Origin: JAFCCL01 sp041645325
GTDB lineage: Archaea > Iainarchaeota > Iainarchaeia > Iainarchaeales > GCA-2688035
Reading direction: 5' to 3'
Length of the DNA stretch: 39,821 nt
NCBI GenBank assembly: GCA_041645325.1
Contig: JBAZQI010000008.1
Location: 1-39,821 of the forward strand
This document shows positions 36,535 to 39,821 of the stretch, in pieces. The position numbers and the translations under genes were made by a program. Under the pieces are notes generated by a model. It did not search any database, was not told where the DNA came from, and worked only from the letters and a program-made list of their open reading frames with translations. The first letter of the stretch is position 1, and the number at the start of each line of letters is the position of its first letter.

Positions 36535-36587
36535 AAAGGGAAAGCCTTATAAATTAGTTTAACTAAGTTTATGTTAGGTGATGTTAT

Positions 36588-36851
36588 TTGGGCAAGACTG
36601 TTGCGATGAACATAAAGGTAAGCGATTACGCAAGCAGGGTTCTCGGGGTTGTCAAGGAAAAGTACGGCCTTAATGACAAGGGGCAGGCGCTCGACAAGTT
36701 TGCGGAAATGTACGGTGAGGAATTTGTTGAGCCCGAGGTTAGGGAAGAGGTTATCAGGGAAGTGATTAATTCCTGCGACAGGCACATAAAGAAATACGGG
36801 TTCAGAAGCAGGAGTGTCAAGGACCTTAGGAAGATTATTGAGGCGAAGTAG
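36588..36851 (+). CDS. Antitoxin-like small protein (DUF2683-like)
   Basis: 87 residues if started at TTG 36588, which has GGTGAT six bases upstream, or 81 from ATG 36606. The N-terminal half (NIKVSDYASRVLGVVKEKYGLNDKGQALDKFAEMYG) looks like the ribbon-helix-helix-type archaeal DUF2683 antitoxins; the C-terminal half is a charged helix that would wrap the toxin. The toxin gene starts directly after its stop. A TATA box (CTTATAAAT, 36546-36554) precedes it, so the pair is one transcription unit. Confidence 0.7.
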   Translation: MGKTVAMNIKVSDYASRVLGVVKEKYGLNDKGQALDKFAEMYGEEFVEPEVREEVIREVINSCDRHIKKYGFRSRSVKDLRKIIEAK

Positions 36852-37133
36852 GTGCCATTCAAATACGATGCCAGCGATAGCCTTGAGGAAACGCAGGCAA
36901 GGCTTTTCAGAAAGGACAGAAAGACATACGAGGCCTTAATGAAAAAGATTGAGGAAATAGCATCCAGGGATGAAAAGACTATTGAGTTCTACAAGAACCT
37001 GCGCTATGGCCTGAAGGATTACAAAAGGGCGCATGTTGCAAAAAGCTTTGTCCTGCTGTTCAGGGTGTTCAAAGAGAAAAAATTCATCCTGTTTGACAAG
37101 TTCGGGCACCATGATGACATTTACAAAAGGTAG
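36852..37133 (+). CDS. RelE/YafQ-family mRNA-interferase-like toxin
   Basis: 93 residues, start GTG at 36852 with no gap after the antitoxin stop. The RelE/ParE fold is suggested by the helical N-terminus, the KNLRYGLKDYKRAHVAKSFVLLF strand region and the C-terminal FDKFGHHDDIYKR, the usual end of RelE-type toxins. Catalytic residues of this family vary, so activity cannot be judged. Paired with 36588-36851 as a type II toxin-antitoxin system. Confidence 0.78.
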   Translation: MPFKYDASDSLEETQARLFRKDRKTYEALMKKIEEIASRDEKTIEFYKNLRYGLKDYKRAHVAKSFVLLFRVFKEKKFILFDKFGHHDDIYKR

Positions 37134-37196
37134 GCAAGGGTTTTCGCCCTGTTTGACTGGAAAGGAATTAAAAGGGTTCCCTGAATATTTGTTGCC

Positions 37197-37937
37197 ATGA
37201 GCGTCCTTGCATTGATTCTTGCGGCAACGATTGCAAACAGCCTTGTTGCCCTTATTGGGGCAGTAACGCTTGGCTGGAGCGCAAAAACCCTTGACCGCAT
37301 CCTGCACATTCTTGTGGGCTTTTCCGCCGGCGCATTGCTTGCAGGCGCATTTTTCCACCTTCTTGCCGAATCTTTGGAAGAAATGCCTGCAATGGAAGCA
37401 TTTTACCTTGTTTTTGCAGGCTTTATTTTGTTTTTTATTCTTGAAAGGTTTTTGCATTGGCACCATTGCCATGAGGGCAAGTGTGATGTGCATGCCTTTT
37501 CCTATTTGATTCTTTTTGGGGATGCGATACACAATTTTGTTGACGGCCTCATCATTGCGGCAAGCTTTTTGGTGAATGCCGGCGTGGGCTTTGTAACAAC
37601 ATTGGCAGTAATAAGCCACGAGCTGCCGCAGGAGCTTGGCAATTTTGGCGTTCTGGTGTACGGCGGCTTTGACAGGAAAAAAGCCTTGCTGTACAATTTG
37701 CTTGCGCAGATGACCAGTATTATCGGCGGCATTGCCGGCTTTTTTTTCCTCGGGACAGGCGGCCTTGCAATGTACCTCTTGCCGTTTGCCGCAGGCGGCT
37801 TCATTTACATCGGGGCAAGCGATTTGATTCCCGAATTGCACAAGCAGCCAAGCATGAAGAAGGCAATGGGCGCTTTTGTTTCATTCCTTACAGGAATTGC
37901 ATTCATGATTGCAATAAAGCTGTTTTTGGGCGTGTGA
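37197..37937 (+). CDS. ZIP-family divalent metal transporter
   Basis: 246 residues, eight membrane helices. The metal-binding helix IV reads GDAIHNFVDGLIIA and helix V HELPQELGNFGVL, both canonical ZIP motifs. A His-rich loop (HWHHCHEGKCDVH) lies before helix IV. It would import Zn2+, Fe2+ or similar metal. The MTase gene follows five bases downstream and may be co-transcribed. Confidence 0.94.
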   Translation: MSVLALILAATIANSLVALIGAVTLGWSAKTLDRILHILVGFSAGALLAGAFFHLLAESLEEMPAMEAFYLVFAGFILFFILERFLHWHHCHEGKCDVHAFSYLILFGDAIHNFVDGLIIAASFLVNAGVGFVTTLAVISHELPQELGNFGVLVYGGFDRKKALLYNLLAQMTSIIGGIAGFFFLGTGGLAMYLLPFAAGGFIYIGASDLIPELHKQPSMKKAMGAFVSFLTGIAFMIAIKLFLGV

Positions 37938-37941
37938 TCCT

Positions 37942-39039
37942 ATGGTTCCGGGTAATCTGCAGGAGCTTGTTACTTTTGTCCCGAACAAGGAAGAGCCCAT
38001 CCACAACTGGTTTTATTACAAGGAAGGCTATGCGAAAAAATTCGTTGAATGGGCGGTAAAGGAGTTTTGCCTTGAAGGGCCTGTTCTTGACCCATTTTGC
38101 GGTGTTGGCACAACGCTGCTTGCTTGCAAGCAGCTTGGCTTGAAGGCAATCGGCTTTGATGTGAGCCCTTTGGCCGCGTTTGTTGCCGAGGCAAAAACGC
38201 GCGATTATGATGTTGCAAAGCTTGAGGAAACCCTGGCAGAATTCGGGAGGCTATATCCAAGGCAGGTTGGAAAGTTTCCGAACAAGGCGATAAGGCGGCT
38301 TTTTTATGAAAGGCAGCTGGATGACATTTACTTTTACTACAAAGAAACCGAAAAGATCCGGGACACGAGGGCAAGGGCATTTTTTTTGCTTGCGCTCATT
38401 GACACAACAGGCAGGGTTGCAAATGTTGTCAAGGTCGGCGGCAGCCTGAGAAAGCAGAAGAAGCCTGCAATGCCTGTGAAAAAGCTTTTTTTGGGCAAGG
38501 CAAAAAAAATGCTCATTGATTTGAAGCGCTGTACTCCAAACGGGCCTGAGCCGGAGGTGTTTGAAGCGGACGCAAGAATAACAAAGCTTGAGGAAAACAG
38601 CGTTGGCTCTGTTGTGACAAGCCCCCCTTACCTGAACAAGATAGAGTATGCAAGCGTTTACAAGATGGAACTTGGGCTTTTCTTCAAGGAACAGGAAACC
38701 AAGCTCAGGGCGCACATTCAGGACGGCGCAACAGGCAGGGATTTTGAGACAAAAATGCCTTTGGTTGCAAAGGCATACTTTGACGACATGCGCAAGGTTT
38801 TGCAGAACATGTTCCATTATTTGAAGCCAGGCGGCAAGGCAATAATAGTTGTGGGCGGGGGCTGCTTTCCATACGAAACAATTGAATCAGATGACATCCT
38901 GATTCAGGAAGCGGAAAAAATCGGCTTCAAAAAGATTGACAAGATAGTGGCAAGGTGCGTGCAATGCATGAGAAACCGCACAATAAAAGTTGGCACTGTG
39001 AGGGAAAGCGTGCTTGTGCTTCAAAAGCCGGAACAATGA
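37942..39039 (+). CDS. Orphan amino-methyltransferase (N4-cytosine/N6-adenine DNA MTase type)
   Basis: 365 residues. The SAM motif DPFCGVGTT (50-58) comes first and the catalytic motif T226-SPPY follows. SPPY is typical of N4-cytosine DNA methyltransferases. The order I-then-IV with a long insert between is unlike classical beta-class N4 enzymes, so an RNA substrate cannot be excluded. No restriction enzyme is nearby. The C-terminal KIVARCVQCMRNRTIKVGTVRESVL segment is conserved in archaeal homologues as I recall. Probably an orphan DNA methylase. Confidence 0.75.
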   Translation: MVPGNLQELVTFVPNKEEPIHNWFYYKEGYAKKFVEWAVKEFCLEGPVLDPFCGVGTTLLACKQLGLKAIGFDVSPLAAFVAEAKTRDYDVAKLEETLAEFGRLYPRQVGKFPNKAIRRLFYERQLDDIYFYYKETEKIRDTRARAFFLLALIDTTGRVANVVKVGGSLRKQKKPAMPVKKLFLGKAKKMLIDLKRCTPNGPEPEVFEADARITKLEENSVGSVVTSPPYLNKIEYASVYKMELGLFFKEQETKLRAHIQDGATGRDFETKMPLVAKAYFDDMRKVLQNMFHYLKPGGKAIIVVGGGCFPYETIESDDILIQEAEKIGFKKIDKIVARCVQCMRNRTIKVGTVRESVLVLQKPEQ

Positions 39040-39127
39040 AAAGTGCTGTTTTCCCTCTATGGCAAGCTTTAAAAACAGCATTTACTTATTACTTATCAAA
39101 TTCTTAAAACATTGGGAGGTTGAAAAT

Positions 39128-39286
39128 ATGCCAGCAAAGAAAGCATTTGGAGGCTACACGGTCTGCTTCAAGGGCTGCTCTGATACAATGGAAAGCGTCT
39201 TTGGCTCAGCACCAATTCCGCCAAGCGAAATGACCAAAAAGGTTTGGGCTTACGTTAAGAAAAAAGGCCTTGCAGGAAAAAGTTAG
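39128..39286 (+). CDS. 52-residue small protein, SWIB-like C-terminus
   Basis: The ATG at 39128 has a strong GGGAGG site eight bases upstream, so it is chosen over the longer frame from 39014, which runs inside the methyltransferase end. The second half, PPSEMTKKVWAYVKKKGLAGKS, split here as PPSEMTKKVW and AYVKKKGL, resembles the end of a SWIB domain, but half a domain is missing. It has two Cys (CFKGC) in the first half. Function unknown; a small basic chromatin or RNA protein is one guess. Confidence 0.65.
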   Translation: MPAKKAFGGYTVCFKGCSDTMESVFGSAPIPPSEMTKKVWAYVKKKGLAGKS

Positions 39287-39312
39287 AATCTGTTCTGCAA
39301 ACAAAAAAAAAC

Positions 39313-39341
39313 GGGAGACTTGCCTTGCGGCAAGCCTTCCC
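39313..39341. terminator. Hairpin downstream of the small protein
   Basis: GGGAGACTTGCC and GGCAAGCCTTCCC form an imperfect stem with a TTGC loop, preceded by a run of A. A terminator or another palindromic repeat. Confidence 0.45.
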
Positions 39342-39368
39342 AAAAATTATTTTTAATAGGTGAACAGG

Positions 39369-39785
39369 ATGCACTTTGACGTAAAAAAAGTTGTTCTTGG
39401 AGGCTTGGCAGCAGGCCTTGCAATCTTCCTCATTTCCTGGGCTGTGTCAATGGTGGTGCAGTTTGTTCTGCCGTTTGACATCTTTGCCCTCGGGGGAATG
39501 AGGGAAGCCGAAGATCCTTTGATGGCATTCTACTTTGCATACCCTTGGGTTCTTGGCTTTGCGATGTCAATCGCATACGCAAAATTCAAGGACGCATTCA
39601 AGGTCACTGGCGTGAGAAGAGGAAAGGCATTCGGCCTGTATGCCTGGATTTTGGCAGGCCTGCCAAACGCTTTCATTGTGTTCACTTCAATGAATTACCC
39701 GGTAGGATTCACCGTAAATTCTGTACTGGGAAGCCTTTTGTATATGGTTGCCGCAGGCATTGTCCTTTCAAAAACCATCAGGTAA
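39369..39785 (+). CDS. Four-helix membrane protein, unknown function
   Basis: 138 residues from ATG 39369; GTG at 39360 is an alternative three codons earlier. Four membrane helices (about 8-33, 50-70, 88-107, 115-134) with a short conserved-looking loop GGMREAEDPLMAFYFAYPWVLG. It resembles small archaeal and bacterial membrane proteins of unknown function. A TTTTTAATAGG box (39350-39360) lies close upstream. A palindromic repeat begins at its stop codon. Confidence 0.75.
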   Translation: MHFDVKKVVLGGLAAGLAIFLISWAVSMVVQFVLPFDIFALGGMREAEDPLMAFYFAYPWVLGFAMSIAYAKFKDAFKVTGVRRGKAFGLYAWILAGLPNAFIVFTSMNYPVGFTVNSVLGSLLYMVAAGIVLSKTIR

Positions 39786-39821
39786 AAGCCTTTTTGCGCC
39801 TGCAAAACCTTAGAGATGCTA
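39784..39821 (+). repeat. Palindromic repeat, cut by the window end
   Basis: AAAGCCTTTTTGCGCCTGCAAAA followed from 39804 by AAAACCTTAGAGATGCT, the first 17 bases of the 72-base composite repeat. A third composite copy probably continues past the edge. Confidence 0.7.

Overview
The window reads as a piece of an archaeal chromosome, probably of a small-genome DPANN-type lineage; Diapherotrites/Iainarchaeota-like is my guess from gene style, not a demonstrated placement. Archaeal signs are AT-rich TATA boxes about 25 bases before start codons (leaderless genes), tRNAs without encoded CCA, tRNA-Tyr with a C1-G72 pair, tRNA introns after position 37, a tetraether-synthase-type radical SAM enzyme, an ADP-forming acyl-CoA synthetase, and a Pyrococcus-type membrane-bound hydrogenase operon. 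Gene density is high. Most space between genes is filled by short palindromic repeats.

Layout. 1-2379: cupin fragment, Arg-rich basic protein, RelA/SpoT-like protein with an intact hydrolase and a degenerate synthetase. 2440-4807: structured leader, intron-containing tRNA-His, hisS, HAD hydrolase. 4863-5661: tRNA-Thr(GGT) followed by a LAGLIDADG homing endonuclease (HEG) cassette. 5743-9617: Cys-rich lipoprotein, RpiA-like protein, intron-containing tRNA with anticodon CAT, an ECF-S-like membrane protein plus DUF4430 protein. 9653-10340: repeats and tRNA-Glu flanked by tRNA fragments. 10341-14934: membrane protein, DUF116 protein, tRNA-Thr(TGT) with a second HEG cassette, tetraether-synthase-like radical SAM protein. 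15000-18465: repeat cluster, DUF2666-like protein, PAP2 phosphatase, intron-containing tRNA-Tyr followed by two tandem gene cassettes (Doc/Fic toxin plus small partner; methyltransferase), each closed by a copy of the tRNA 3' end. 18471-22199: antiporter, EamA transporter, DEAD-box helicase. 22405-30694: a complete 14-gene mbhA-N-type operon, with hycI and hypA convergent behind it (30932-31761). 31861-39785: acyl-CoA synthetase-GNAT fusion, DUF6498-like protein, radical SAM-HhH protein, RelE-type toxin-antitoxin pair, ZIP transporter, orphan DNA methyltransferase, two small proteins.

How it works together. The hydrogenase would oxidise ferredoxin, evolve H2 and drive ion pumping through its Mrp-like half. 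HypA and HycI mature its nickel site. The acyl-CoA synthetase could make ATP from acyl-CoA, so the window fits a fermentative, H2-evolving anaerobe.

Three patterns look undescribed to me. (1) Five translationally coupled micro-ORFs of 10-17 codons bridge gene junctions of the mbh operon; three have exactly the same 47-base offset. (2) Small gene cassettes without an integrase sit at tRNA 3' ends and are closed by displaced copies of tRNA T-loop-to-discriminator sequence; both HEG cassettes sit at tRNA-Thr genes. (3) A modular palindromic repeat family occupies intergenic space, all three tRNA introns and even coding sequence. Splice points, family names and alignments are by eye.
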